Assembly: GCF_043641075.1 (NCBI RefSeq)
Contig: NZ_JBHZRC010000002.1
Coordinates: forward strand, 124,001-188,000
Direction of reading: 5' to 3'
Length of the DNA stretch: 64,000 nucleotides
Origin: Bacillus_BD oryzisoli_A
GTDB lineage: Bacteria > Bacillota > Bacilli > Bacillales > Cytobacillaceae
The position numbers were made by a program, and so were the translations under genes. Positions 51,098 through 59,983 of the stretch are shown in pieces. Under the pieces are notes generated by a model. It worked only from the letters and a program-made list of their open reading frames with translations. It did no database searches and was not told the origin of the DNA. How positions within the stretch are numbered: position 1 is the stretch's first letter; every line of letters begins with the position of its first letter.

Positions 51098-52771
51098 TTA
51101 CATTGATTGTTCATTTTGTACAGTGTTTTTAGAATAGGGTTGTAACTTGAATCCTTCATAACCCTTTAAGGCCATTTCGGTAATCATTTGATTATACGGG
51201 CCGTAACCACCTAGATAAATATTGAAGCTGCGCGGCTTGCCTTCGATATTCGCACCCGTATACCAAGAATCCGACTTCGCATAAAGCGTTTTTTCAACAA
51301 CATCTTTACAATGCTCGCTCCAATTCTCTTCAGCAGTCACATTTGCTTCAATCGTTTTGATGTCATGCTCACGCAAATAATTTAGACAATCAGATATCCA
51401 TTCCACATGCTGCTCAATAGCTATAGGCATATTACCTGCAACCGAAGGGCTTTGCGGGCCGGTAATCATAAACATATTTGGAAAGCCTGCAGTCGCAAGT
51501 CCATAATATGACCTTACTTGTGATCCATTGTCCCATTTATCCTTTAAAAGCACGCCGTCTTTTCCTCGGAGATCCAGTTTAAACAATGGACCTGTCATTC
51601 CGTCGTAGCCTGTGGCAAAAATCAGGATATCAAGTTCATACTCTTCTCCGTCAGCTGTACGAACTCCCTTCGCTGTAATCTCTTCGATCGGAGTATTTTT
51701 CACATCAACAAGAGTTACATTGTCACGGTTAAAGGTCTCATAATAATTCGTGTCTATAACCGCGCGTTTCGTGGCATAAAAATACGTTGGCATCAGCTTC
51801 TCTGCAACCTCAGGTTTTTTGACGGTTTCACGGATTTTGGAGCGAATAAATTCATTAACGGTTTCGTTCGCTTCCTCATCAGACATCAAATCTCGATAAA
51901 CATAGGAGATTACTCCGCCTTTCTGCCAAGCTTTCTCGTACACTTCCCGGCGCTCTTCAGGGGTATCCTCAAGCGCAGAGCGTTCACCAAATTGCAGCGG
52001 AACGCCAGCCATAGATTCGTGTACCATCCGCCTCATTTCATGAAAATTTTCTTTCGCTTGTTTGATATATTCATGATCATACGGGTGATTTTGGGCTGGT
52101 GTCGTATATTGCGGTGTCCGTTGAAAGACATATAGATGTTCTGCCTGTTCGGCAACGACCGGGATGGTTTGAACCCCGCTGGAGCCATTTCCGATAACAC
52201 CGACACGCTTGCCCTTTAAATCAACACCTTCATGTGGCCAAAATCCGGTATGATACCAGTTGCCTTCGAAGTTTTCTATTCCTTTAAAATTCGGAATATT
52301 CGTGGCATTAACAGAGATACAGCCCATTCCTGTGATAAGATACTTAGCTGTCACACTGCTGCCATCTGTAAAATAAATGCGCCATTTATTATGTTCCTCA
52401 CTATAGTGGGCGCCTGTAATTTCGGTGCTAAATTGGATGTCTTTTCTCAGGTCCAGCTTATCGGCTACAAAGTTCAGGTAGCGCAGAATTTCCGGCTGCT
52501 CGGGATATCTGGAAGTCCATGTCCATTCTTTATAAAGCTCTTCTGAAAAAGTATAGTTATAATAGATACTTTCGGAGTCACAGCGTGCGCCCGGATATCG
52601 GCTCCAATACCATGCACCGCCTACACCGTCACCCTTTTCAAAAACACGGGCAGTGAACCCGTCCTCACGTAAACGATGCAGCATATACAATCCGGAAAAT
52701 CCCGCTCCGATTACAACGGCATCATAATCAGTAATTTGTTCTAATGGAAGCTGCTTTTTAATAGAAGTCAT
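51098..52771 (-). CDS. Baeyer-Villiger monooxygenase (flavin class B)
   Basis: 557 aa from MTSIKKQLPLEQ (GGGAGG upstream). FAD site GAGFSG at 22-27, NADPH site VGVIGNGSSG at 190-199, and the type I fingerprint F168-x-G170-xxx-H174-xxx-WP in FEGNWYHTGFWP. It inserts oxygen next to a ketone carbonyl, giving a lactone or ester. Close to cyclohexanone/phenylacetone-type enzymes by general pattern. First gene of a two-gene operon with the esterase. Confidence 0.95.
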   Translation of the reverse strand: MTSIKKQLPLEQITDYDAVVIGAGFSGLYMLHRLREDGFTARVFEKGDGVGGAWYWSRYPGARCDSESIYYNYTFSEELYKEWTWTSRYPEQPEILRYLNFVADKLDLRKDIQFSTEITGAHYSEEHNKWRIYFTDGSSVTAKYLITGMGCISVNATNIPNFKGIENFEGNWYHTGFWPHEGVDLKGKRVGVIGNGSSGVQTIPVVAEQAEHLYVFQRTPQYTTPAQNHPYDHEYIKQAKENFHEMRRMVHESMAGVPLQFGERSALEDTPEERREVYEKAWQKGGVISYVYRDLMSDEEANETVNEFIRSKIRETVKKPEVAEKLMPTYFYATKRAVIDTNYYETFNRDNVTLVDVKNTPIEEITAKGVRTADGEEYELDILIFATGYDGMTGPLFKLDLRGKDGVLLKDKWDNGSQVRSYYGLATAGFPNMFMITGPQSPSVAGNMPIAIEQHVEWISDCLNYLREHDIKTIEANVTAEENWSEHCKDVVEKTLYAKSDSWYTGANIEGKPRSFNIYLGGYGPYNQMITEMALKGYEGFKLQPYSKNTVQNEQSM

Positions 52772-53320
52772 GGTAAATTTCCTCCCCAATATTTTTCTTT
52801 GCTAGGTTCCAAGCTGCTTTCCTTATTCTCTGCCGTTTTAATCACAAATGCTTTCGATTCCATCGGTCCCCTTCCATTCGAAGGATTGATTGGACCATTT
52901 ATAAATCTACCAAACTACTAACCATTTTCAGTCATTAAGACCTGTGATATTTCACCCTTTCTACCCTTAATAATTTTTTGAATATTTTAACTATTCAAAT
53001 ATATACAAATTATAAATCCTCTTGTAAAATAAAACTATTCCCCATAATAGACTGATTTGCAGGCTCCGATTAACCAAAAAGGTAGGAAAGCGTGGTGCCA
53101 CAGTACCCCTTCTAAACCCTGTCCCTGTTTCGGAATATGAATGATACATTCTGCAAAACTGTCTTATATTTCATTTAGCATAGATTACTTCATTGACGGT
53201 TATTTGAAAAAGGATTTAACACCTACTATTTAAAGGTACAGATCTATCAATCAATTTTCCAGATTAAGCAAGGAATGACCATTCACTTATACAATTTAGT
53301 TGAATAAGGAGTTGAAAGCG
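52772..53320. other. Divergent promoter region of BVMO and LuxR-type genes
   Basis: About 550 bases without a gene. It holds AT-rich stretches that can carry both promoters, a degenerate GTGGTGCCAC plus CCTGTCCCTG motif at 53090-53135, and a cre-like TTGAAAGCGTTGCCA at 53312-53326 that overlaps the LuxR translation start. No clear operator palindrome for the LuxR protein is seen. Confidence 0.5.
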
Positions 53321-54028
53321 TTGCCATTGAAGCCCATCCATTTTACAATGCAGCAAAAGCTCGAAAAGCTTGCTGAGATATCCTCAAGCGAAGAAAGAAT
53401 TGTACAGCTTCTACAAACCTATGTAGAACTTTTTCCAATCAGAAACGCTCTCTTATTTAGATATTCTCCTTTAGGTCATCTTGCCGAAGGAATCATCTCC
53501 ATTGATTCAACGGGAATCAATTATATTTTATCTATTCGTGATGATGTCCGCTCACTGCCTGGAATCTATGATGCTATCCAGGAATTCGGAGCAAAATATA
53601 TCCCTTCAAAGGATTATTTTACCAAATTAGGCAGTAAATATATTCTAAACTCGGAATCCTTATACTCCGTGCTAGTCGTACCAATCTGCACAGGCTCTTC
53701 CGTCATCGGCTACATATGCAGTAATGAATTTGATGAGGAAACTGTCTTTGATCAGGAGCTGCTATCCGACCTCACTCGTTTTGGAACATTATCAGGCAAG
53801 CTTTTTAAGCCAATGAACAAAAAAGACACCAAGCATGGCCTAAGCAAAAGAGAGTTGGAAGTGATGGAAGAGCTTGCAAAGGGAGGGGTTATCAAGCAGC
53901 TGGTGGACACGATGGGAATCAGCGAAACAACCATCAAACAATACGTCAAATCGGTTATCAAAAAATTAGGCGTACAAAATCGCACCCAAGCCGTTGCAGA
54001 GTTGGTGAAACGAGGAATTATTTTTTGA
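53321..54028 (+). CDS. LuxR-type regulator with GAF-like sensor domain
   Basis: 235 aa from TTG 53321, the start best placed behind AAGGAG. Residues about 20-155 resemble a GAF domain (IRNALLFRYSPLGHLAEGIISI, VLVVPICTGSSVIGYICSNEF); the C-terminal HTH is clear: LSKRELEVMEELAKGGVIKQLVDTMGISETTIKQYVKSVIKKLGVQNRTQAVAELVKRG (in pieces). No phosphoacceptor domain. It is divergent from the BVMO gene and probably activates it in the presence of a small ligand. Confidence 0.85.
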   Translation: MPLKPIHFTMQQKLEKLAEISSSEERIVQLLQTYVELFPIRNALLFRYSPLGHLAEGIISIDSTGINYILSIRDDVRSLPGIYDAIQEFGAKYIPSKDYFTKLGSKYILNSESLYSVLVVPICTGSSVIGYICSNEFDEETVFDQELLSDLTRFGTLSGKLFKPMNKKDTKHGLSKRELEVMEELAKGGVIKQLVDTMGISETTIKQYVKSVIKKLGVQNRTQAVAELVKRGIIF

Positions 54029-54084
54029 AGCAAGGGTTCTGCCGCTTCATTTTAGTAAGAATGAAGCAGCAGAACTCTTGCTTC
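54027..54084. terminator. Long bidirectional terminator
   Basis: Near-perfect stem: GAAGCAAG, GTTCTGC and GCTTCATT pair with AATGAAGC, GCAGAAC and CTTGCTTC. It fills the gap between the convergent LuxR-type and EamA genes. Confidence 0.85.
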
Positions 54085-54087
54085 TTG

Positions 54088-54948
54088 TCAGGAAACCAGC
54101 AAAAATGTTCCAATGGTGATGATCAAGCCACCTAAAATGGTATGTTTCGTAGTTTTTTCTTTTAATATCACAAAACCTAAAATCATGGTGATGACGACAC
54201 TGAACTTGTCAATAGGTGCGACAACTGACACTTTACCGATGGCGATGGCTGCGAAATAGCACAGCCAGGAAAGTCCGGTGGCCATCCCTGATAATATTAA
54301 AAAGAGATAGCCTTTCTTTGATATCGATTTCATGTTTTTATATGTACCTTGGAAAAATACAATGGACCATGCAAACACTAAAATTACGATGGTTCTTAGG
54401 AAAGTCGCAACATTCGAATCAACACCCTCCATCCCGATTTTTGCCAAAATGGATGTAAGTGCTGCAAAGACGGCCCCTATTATGGCATACACAATATAAA
54501 TTTGAGAGCCGGTAAATCGTTTCTTTTCTTCATTTTTCCCGATTAATACAAAGGTACCAATCGCGATTAGAGCCCCTCCTGCTAATATCTGCGGAACAGC
54601 CTTCTCACCTAAGACGACTATAGATAATATGATCGTTAAGACAATGCTGGATTTATCTATCGGAACAACCTTTGAAACATCCCCCATGGCAAGCGCCCGA
54701 AAGAAAAACAGCCAGGATAAACCCGTTGCAACACCAGAGAGGGCAATATAGGTCAGTGCTTTTGTAGAGATAGTTGGAATTGTATCTAGCTGCCCTGTAA
54801 CAAGTACAACAATAAAAGACATAACTAATACAATGACCGTTCGAATGGCTGTTGCCAAGTTGGAATTCACATTTTCCATCCCGATTTTTGCCAGAATACT
54901 AGTCAGTGAAGCAAATAAAGCTGCAAATAAGGCTAATGTAACACTCAT
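54088..54948 (-). CDS. EamA/DMT transporter with strong internal repeat
   Basis: 286 aa, ten helices. The two halves share a striking repeat: ASLTSILAKIGMENVNSN... near 13 and AALTSILAKIGMEGVDSN... near 162, and TGLSWLFFFRALAMGDVSKVVPIDKSS near 75 against TGLSWLCYFAAIAIGKVSVVAPIDKFS near 224. Drug/metabolite transporter of unknown substrate. No operon partner. Confidence 0.88.
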   Translation of the reverse strand: MSVTLALFAALFASLTSILAKIGMENVNSNLATAIRTVIVLVMSFIVVLVTGQLDTIPTISTKALTYIALSGVATGLSWLFFFRALAMGDVSKVVPIDKSSIVLTIILSIVVLGEKAVPQILAGGALIAIGTFVLIGKNEEKKRFTGSQIYIVYAIIGAVFAALTSILAKIGMEGVDSNVATFLRTIVILVFAWSIVFFQGTYKNMKSISKKGYLFLILSGMATGLSWLCYFAAIAIGKVSVVAPIDKFSVVITMILGFVILKEKTTKHTILGGLIITIGTFLLVS

Positions 54949-55150
54949 ACACTTCCCCTTCTTTTCCCGTTCTTTATAAAGGGATACCGTCAGAATCGCT
55001 GCAATCGGTACCCTTTACTGATACATCTTATATTATTGTTTGTCCATTTATACCTTTAGTTACTATAAGGTGATAGATTATAATTAACACTGTATACATT
55101 TGTATACAAATAGTCAATTAAAGTATTTCAATTTTTTAAAAAAATAATAT

Positions 55151-55182
55151 AAAAAAGAAGCTGTCCTCAAAGGACAACCTCG
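55151..55182 (-). terminator. Terminator after the C39-like gene
   Basis: On the minus strand GAGGTTGTCC pairs with GGACAGCTTC (two G-U pairs) around TTTGA and is followed by TTTTTT. The rest of 54949-55292 shows AT-rich sequence without a gene. Confidence 0.65.
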
Positions 55183-55292
55183 TTATAATATAAAGTCATA
55201 TATTTGAACTATTATTTTTAAAAATTAGCTCTAAAAGGGGCTAATTCCTCTTATTACATTAACCTATGAAACAGCTAATCCATTAAACATAA

Positions 55293-56072
55293 TTATTGAT
55301 AACTTACAGCCTGCTGTCCCATTTGAACCCATGCTGCCTCGAAGTTTTCCCTTGAGATTGCTGTGTACGGTTCCTCCGCTAAGGGATCATTAATGTAAAC
55401 TGTATCTTCGTCATACCCAACAACTACGACACTATGCTCTCGATACGTAATTTGAACGTCGCCTGATTCTGTCTCCCATTCTTGAAATTCATCCTCCGGA
55501 AGAGAATTAAACCTTGAATTGACAATGACCCATACTGGAGATCCGTTTCTTATCATTTGATAAACAGAGTCTATACTTTGACCTGTCAAATCTACGATTC
55601 TATCTGGCAAATAACTTTCCGCTAACTCAGCTATTGGGCTATGATAAACCCCATAACCAGAGTTTTCAAACGTGTAAATATCCCCCACGAATCCCTCATT
55701 TGGATTTCCATAAAGGCCATACTGATCAAGGAATGGAACGGTCGTAATTTCCTCTGCAAGCGTCATTTTGTCAACCGAAACTCCCGCATACTGCAGGAGC
55801 ATCGCCAGACTGGTAACTTCACACCCCCGAGCTAACTCAGGCATCTGCTGGATATGAGGAACATCATTGATGATGATTTGATCATCTTGATCCTGAATAT
55901 CTGTTTGGATCTCATTTTCATCAGACACTTCAAAGTGTTCAAGCGTTGTATAGGAGAGTAATTGTTCTTTAAACTGATTCTCATTAAATAAATCTATCTT
56001 TGACAAATCCATATAGGCACCGGTTATCATAATCCCTACGGCCAATATAGCAGCTGGAACTTTAAGCTTCAT
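55293..56072 (-). CDS. C39-like peptidase-fold protein, membrane-anchored or secreted
   Basis: 259 aa from MKLKVPAAILAVGIMITGAY behind GGAGG; one N-terminal membrane/signal segment. The C39_2 domain from about residue 75 has the catalytic Cys in ARGCEVTSLAMLLQYAG, His in TYREHSVVVVGYDED and Asp/Asn in YINDPLAEEPY. Similar to Bacillus YvpB-type proteins. Family members are extracytoplasmic cysteine peptidases or peptidoglycan-associated proteins of unknown substrate. Confidence 0.85.
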   Translation of the reverse strand: MKLKVPAAILAVGIMITGAYMDLSKIDLFNENQFKEQLLSYTTLEHFEVSDENEIQTDIQDQDDQIIINDVPHIQQMPELARGCEVTSLAMLLQYAGVSVDKMTLAEEITTVPFLDQYGLYGNPNEGFVGDIYTFENSGYGVYHSPIAELAESYLPDRIVDLTGQSIDSVYQMIRNGSPVWVIVNSRFNSLPEDEFQEWETESGDVQITYREHSVVVVGYDEDTVYINDPLAEEPYTAISRENFEAAWVQMGQQAVSYQ

Positions 56073-56339
56073 CCTTAACCTCCTATTTCGGACCACGGGA
56101 ACGAGTACCTCGGTTCAGCAATATTTCTTTTGGAAAAGCTACCCCCGTGTTCAAGGTATGAATCACATTATTAAGGACAAACCTTAAACATTCCTTAAAA
56201 AAGAAAAAAGACCACTTGTTTGTGATATCTAGTTTAAAAGGTTTAGTTTCCAAAAATTAACAAATTGTCCATATTCCTTTAGTAGAATCCTGATAATTTT
56301 TAATAAAATAGGCTTATAGAATAAGAAAGGAAGTGGCAT

Positions 56340-57248
56340 ATGTTACTAAAACGTAGAATGGAGTCAGATGAGTTAATGATAATAAGATCATTAAACACAC
56401 GCATGGAGTTAACGGACAAGGAAAAGTTTCATTATTCAAACCTTGAAAAAGGCTATGCAGGGGAAGTTAAGTTTGATCAACTGGCAGAATGTCTTCAAGA
56501 GGAACGGTTTATCATCAATGACCTGTTACTTGAAATAAACAACTCTTTTTTTCAGATTGATACTCTAATGATTTCACAAAGTGGGATTCATCTCTTGGAT
56601 ATAAAAAATTTTCATGGCGACTTTTACTTAAACTCGGACAAACTTTATAATGCCGGCACCAATCGAGAATACAAGAATCCTATGGACCAATGAAAAAGGA
56701 GCACGACCCTACTCCGCCAACTGCTTCAAAACCTCAAGGAAAATTATCTTGTTAGTTCTGCTGTTATCTTCATCAATCCCGAATTCACCTTATATCAGGC
56801 TCCAATGGACCAACCCTTTATCCTACCAACACAATTAAATCGGTACTTGAATGATTTGAATAAAACTCCGACTAAGTTAAATGAAGGACACAAGAAACTT
56901 GCCCAAAAGCTACTTTCGCTACATCAAACAAAAAATCCACATACGAAAATTCCTCATTATCATTACGACCAGCTTCAAAAGGGCATTTACTGCAAAACTT
57001 GTAAATCCTTTCTGATTTCTACTAAAAATTATGGCTTTGAATGCAAGCAGTGCGGGGAGTTTGAAAAGAACGAGCAAGCAATTTTACGGAGTGTAAGGGA
57101 ATTTCAGCTGCTGTTTCCTGACAGGAAGTTGACCACACAGATTATTTTGGAGTGGTGTAATGCGGATCTACATAAAAGGACATTCAGTAGAGTTTTAAAG
57201 AAGTACTATACTTTGAGTGGAAATACTAGTGATACCCATTATAAATAG
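56340..57248 (+). pseudogene. NERD-domain protein interrupted by an in-frame TGA
   Basis: The reading frame starting ATG 56340 runs 117 codons (NERD domain: GYAGEVKFDQLAECLQEERFII..., LDIKNFHGDFYLNSDKLYN) to TGA at 56691-56693, then stays open in the same frame for 184 more codons (KRSTTLLRQLLQNLKENYLV, PMDQPFILPTQLN, and a Cys-rich YCKTCKSFLI...FECKQCGEF zinc-ribbon-like end). Normal NERD proteins read leucine or similar at this place, so one base change would make the stop. The second half may still be translated from ATG 56805. A sequencing error is not excluded. Confidence 0.8.
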
Positions 57249-57267
57249 GAAAAGTCCATTTATTTGA

Positions 57268-57775
57268 CTTTGTCTGGACAAGGACCCGCTTTTGACAGAT
57301 CCTTCGTGTTCACCTTTGCCTTTGTCTCGAGAAGGCATCGCTTCTGACAGATTCTTTTGTTTTCACCTTGCCTTTGTCTCAAGTTGGCCTTGCTTCTGAC
57401 AGATCCTTTGTGTTCACCTTTGTCTTTGTCTCAAGATGGCCTTGCTTCTGACAGATCCTTTGTGTTCACCTTTGCCTCTGTCTCGAGAAGGCCTCTCTTC
57501 TGACAGATCCTTCGTATTTTCCTTTGCCTTTGTCTCGAGAAGGCATCGCTTCTGACAGATCCTTCGTATTTTCCTTTGCATTTGTCTCGAGAAGGCCTCG
57601 CTTCTGACAGATCCTTCGTATTCTCCTTTGCCTTTGTCTCAAGATGGCCCCGCTTTTGACAAATCCTTTGTTTTCACTTTTGCCTTTGTCTCAAGATGGC
57701 ATCGCTTCTGACAGTTCCTTTGTTTTTCCCTTTGCCTTTGTCTCAAGATGGCATCGCTTTTGACAGATGCTTAGC
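57268..57775. repeat. 52-bp tandem repeat array, 10 units
   Basis: The G of TGACAGA recurs at 57294, 57346, 57398, 57450, 57502, 57554, 57606, 57658, 57710 and 57762: nine intervals of exactly 52. A unit reads TCTGACAGATCCTTCGTGTT then CACCTTTGCCTTTGTCTCGA then GAAGGCATCGCT. It holds TTGTC-N18-GACA with a GAAG/CTTC stem. No indels in over 500 bases although point changes are many. Confidence 0.95.
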
Positions 57776-57837
57776 TTCCACTTAAACTGTGTCGGGATTG
57801 AGATCAATAACCAGACAGAACCTTTGTTTAATACACA

Positions 57838-58452
57838 TCAACTATTTATATTTTTCTCAAACAGCCTATTAGCTTTGTAGCTAAAGAAAAGATGTAAAAT
57901 CATCATAACTGGAATAACAGCCCATGAAATGCCTCTCATAAGTGCAAAAGGAGTTTCAAATAGAAAAGCTCGCCAAAACGTGGCTCCCGACAGCTCCCAT
58001 AATCCCGGTGTTAAATATAACTGTTTAGGATTCACGATAGCTTCCATATCAATAAGATCAGTGGTGATAAGGACAACTAAAAGTGGTAAAAAGCTTGTGG
58101 CCATTTGAATAGACATGGCAGATAATCGTTTGTATTTCCCTGCTTTTGATAGTTTGTCTGAGAAGATGTCCTCTTCACTCTGCCCATCCATTTTTTTAAA
58201 ATATTGCGTTCCTGAGCTTTTTTTACCTGCAACATGCTCCCAGCCGCTGTCTTCAAATAATGTACAATAATCAATGAAATCTGATTGATTCTTAAATATG
58301 CGATAATCCACTTTGATTGTAGCATTTTCCGGTTCAGCTCGACGGAATTTATATCCAAACGATTTGTACACTAACTGATAGCCTTGTTTTGCCATTTCAT
58401 TTAACCATTTTTCCTCTTTATCAAAGTCGATAAAGAATTTGAATTTTCTCAT
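57838..58452 (-). CDS. DUF2812 domain membrane protein
   Basis: 204 aa. N-terminal DUF2812: KFKFFIDFDKEEKWLNEMAKQGYQLV...YKFRRAEP, YCTLFEDSGWEHVAGKKSSGTQYF near 62-90; then two to three membrane helices. Family commonly encoded after a PadR regulator, as here (14 bases). Function unknown; anti-regulator or membrane-stress roles have been proposed for such pairs only by context. Confidence 0.85.
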   Translation of the reverse strand: MRKFKFFIDFDKEEKWLNEMAKQGYQLVYKSFGYKFRRAEPENATIKVDYRIFKNQSDFIDYCTLFEDSGWEHVAGKKSSGTQYFKKMDGQSEEDIFSDKLSKAGKYKRLSAMSIQMATSFLPLLVVLITTDLIDMEAIVNPKQLYLTPGLWELSGATFWRAFLFETPFALMRGISWAVIPVMMILHLFFSYKANRLFEKNINS

Positions 58453-58466
58453 TTACATCCCTCACC

Positions 58467-58781
58467 TTACAAGTTTAATAGGCTTTTTGTCACACTAATC
58501 ATGTGCTGCATTCGCGAAAAGTCTAGGTGCAAAACCTCTATCCCTTTTTCTGTAATGACATAGGTTTTTCTCCGTTTATCCTCACTTTTGACTGATTGAA
58601 TCAATTGCTGCTTTAATAAATTCTCAATGGCTCCATAAAGGGTACCGGCCGCTATCCTTACTTGTTGGTTACTTAATTCCTCCACCTTTTGCATAATTAA
58701 ATACCCGTGGGCAGGCTCTAATAAAGATAAAAGAATATAGTAGGTGGTTTCTGTTAATGGTAAATTTTTATCACGATTCAT
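58467..58781 (-). CDS. PadR-family transcriptional regulator
   Basis: 104 aa. Winged helix: PLTETTYYILLSLLEPAHGYLIMQKVEELSNQQVRIAAGTLYGAIENLLKQQLIQ with the typical TLYGA...L and KRRKTYVITEKG. The C-terminus is short (PadR-s1 type). It precedes the DUF2812 gene and probably represses the pair through the palindromes at 58812-58858. Confidence 0.93.
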   Translation of the reverse strand: MNRDKNLPLTETTYYILLSLLEPAHGYLIMQKVEELSNQQVRIAAGTLYGAIENLLKQQLIQSVKSEDKRRKTYVITEKGIEVLHLDFSRMQHMISVTKSLLNL

Positions 58782-58811
58782 ACTATCCTCCGGTCTCTTA
58801 TAAAGACTAAC

Positions 58812-58858
58812 TATACAGTTGAACTATATAATTTTAGTATATACAGTTAGACTGTATA
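58812..58858. promoter_or_regulatory. Tandem palindromic operators of the PadR gene
   Basis: TATACAGT-TAG-ACTGTATA at 58840-58858 is a perfect palindrome; TATACAGT-TGA-ACTATATA at 58812-58830 is a second, slightly imperfect copy 28 bases away on centre. They lie 31-77 bases upstream of the start, where the promoter must be; autoregulation is likely. Confidence 0.65.
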
Positions 58859-58882
58859 AGTCAAAACTATTTCTTCAAATGA

Positions 58883-58917
58883 ATAAAAAAGGGCGCGACC
58901 CAAAAATGAATCGCGCT
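58883..58917 (-). terminator. Terminator-like hairpin upstream of the 52-bp array
   Basis: GCGCGA and TCGCGC arms with a 12-base loop, followed on the minus strand by CCTTTTTT. Confidence 0.6.
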
Positions 58918-58984
58918 AATTAATGAAAACTAAAGAAGAATGCTCGGCATCTTCCGAATTGAACTAAAAAAATGAGGAAACTCT

Positions 58985-59306
58985 AGATAATTCCCTTGAG
59001 ACCTTTTTCAACTTTGGCTCGGGAACTATCACTCCTCGATAGTTCCCTTGGGACTCTTTCTAACCTTCGCTCGGGCACTATCACTCCTCGACAGTTCCCT
59101 TGGGACTCTTTCTAACCTTCGCTCGAGCACTATCACTCCCCGATAGTTCCCTTGAGACTCTTTCTACTCTTCGCTCGGGCACTATCACTTCCCGATAGTT
59201 CCCTTCAGACTCTTTCTAACCTTCGCTCGGGCACTATCACTCCCCGATAGTTCCCTTGAGACTCTTTCTACTCTTCGCTCGGGCACTATCCTTCCTCGAT
59301 AGTACC
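58985..59306. repeat. 52-bp tandem repeat array, about 6 units
   Basis: TTCCCTT anchors at 58991, 59043, 59095, 59147, 59199 and 59251 and a partial at 59303 are all 52 apart. A unit reads GATAGTTCCCTTGAGACTCT then TTCTAACCTTCGCTCGGGCA then CTATCACTCCCC. Each has GGGnACTATC-N7-GATAGTnCCC, a strong hairpin of 10-bp arms. The sequence is unrelated to the array at 57268 but the period is the same. Confidence 0.95.
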
Positions 59307-59326
59307 AAATCAAATCACACTCTTAC

Positions 59327-59548
59327 TTACTGACTTACATGAAGGGAATCTCCATAACTAGAAATAAAAATATCCCCATTTCTCGTTAAATAAATTCTTG
59401 TCCCCAATTGTGTTAGGGCATCTACTACCTCTTTTTCCTCGGGATTTTTATCCGAGGAAGTGATAACAGCGTAGGACAAACCTGAACTTAACCTTAAACA
59501 AGTTCGCTTATCATAAATGAGACCTCTTCTGCAAAAAGAAGAGGTCAT
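59327..59548 (-). pseudogene. Gene fragment, C-terminal tail of an MBL/ComEC-like protein
   Basis: The last 50 codons (SYAVITSSDKNPEEKEVVDALTQLG...IYLTRNGDIFISSYGD, in pieces) resemble the end of secreted metallo-hydrolase or ComEC-type proteins, where the last strands read YxTxxNGxIxIxSDG. The apparent N-terminus is encoded by a 10-bp hairpin (GACCTCTTCT/AGAAGAGGTC, 59521-59546), so it is not a genuine start. Likely a remnant of a deleted gene. Confidence 0.45.
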
Positions 59549-59650
59549 TACAAATGGCCGTAAAACTATAGGGCTTTTCGTTTATCGATTCATCCTTATA
59601 ATTCAAACCTTAATACTCCAATTCACTTTCAAAAAAACGTCCTGTTTCCT

Positions 59651-59983
59651 TTAGTCACCGACTCTTTCCCCATTAATATAATAAGCAGGCTCTAAAAAAG
59701 GAATAAACACAACCTCTACTTCATCCGCACCAGTTGACATAATATGCTTTGTAATGGATTGGGCGAACCGATCACGAGTTTCCTGTCCCCGTTCAAACCA
59801 TTTGACTTCAATCAGCGGGAAGGATGGGATTTCTTCTCCATTAAATACAAAAGTGGACTGTGGCACTTCGAACGTAAAATTATCTGTCCCGCATCCACAA
59901 ATATCTGCAAGCTCCCTTGCCAATTGCAGGCTGATTCTTTTCATTTCTTCCACTGTTACTCCTCGTATTACTAAGTGCGGCAT
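59651..59983 (-). CDS. DUF1904 family protein
   Basis: 110 aa from MPHLVIRGVTVEEMKRIS behind GGAGGAG. Tautomerase-like small fold with the N-terminal Pro after Met, FTFEVPQSTFVFNGEE, PLIEVKWFERGQETRD, and VEVVFIPFLEPAYYINGER. Members are of unknown function; a catalytic Pro as in 4-oxalocrotonate tautomerase is suggestive only. Confidence 0.82.
   Translation of the reverse strand: MPHLVIRGVTVEEMKRISLQLARELADICGCGTDNFTFEVPQSTFVFNGEEIPSFPLIEVKWFERGQETRDRFAQSITKHIMSTGADEVEVVFIPFLEPAYYINGERVGD

Noticed and set aside
56691..56693. TGA as selenocysteine codon in the NERD gene
   Set aside because: NERD proteins are not selenoproteins, no stem-loop of SECIS type is seen right after it, and leucine is the expected residue.
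57268..57775. CRISPR array
   Set aside because: The units are contiguous and vary along their whole length; there are no unique spacers between constant repeats, and no cas genes are present.
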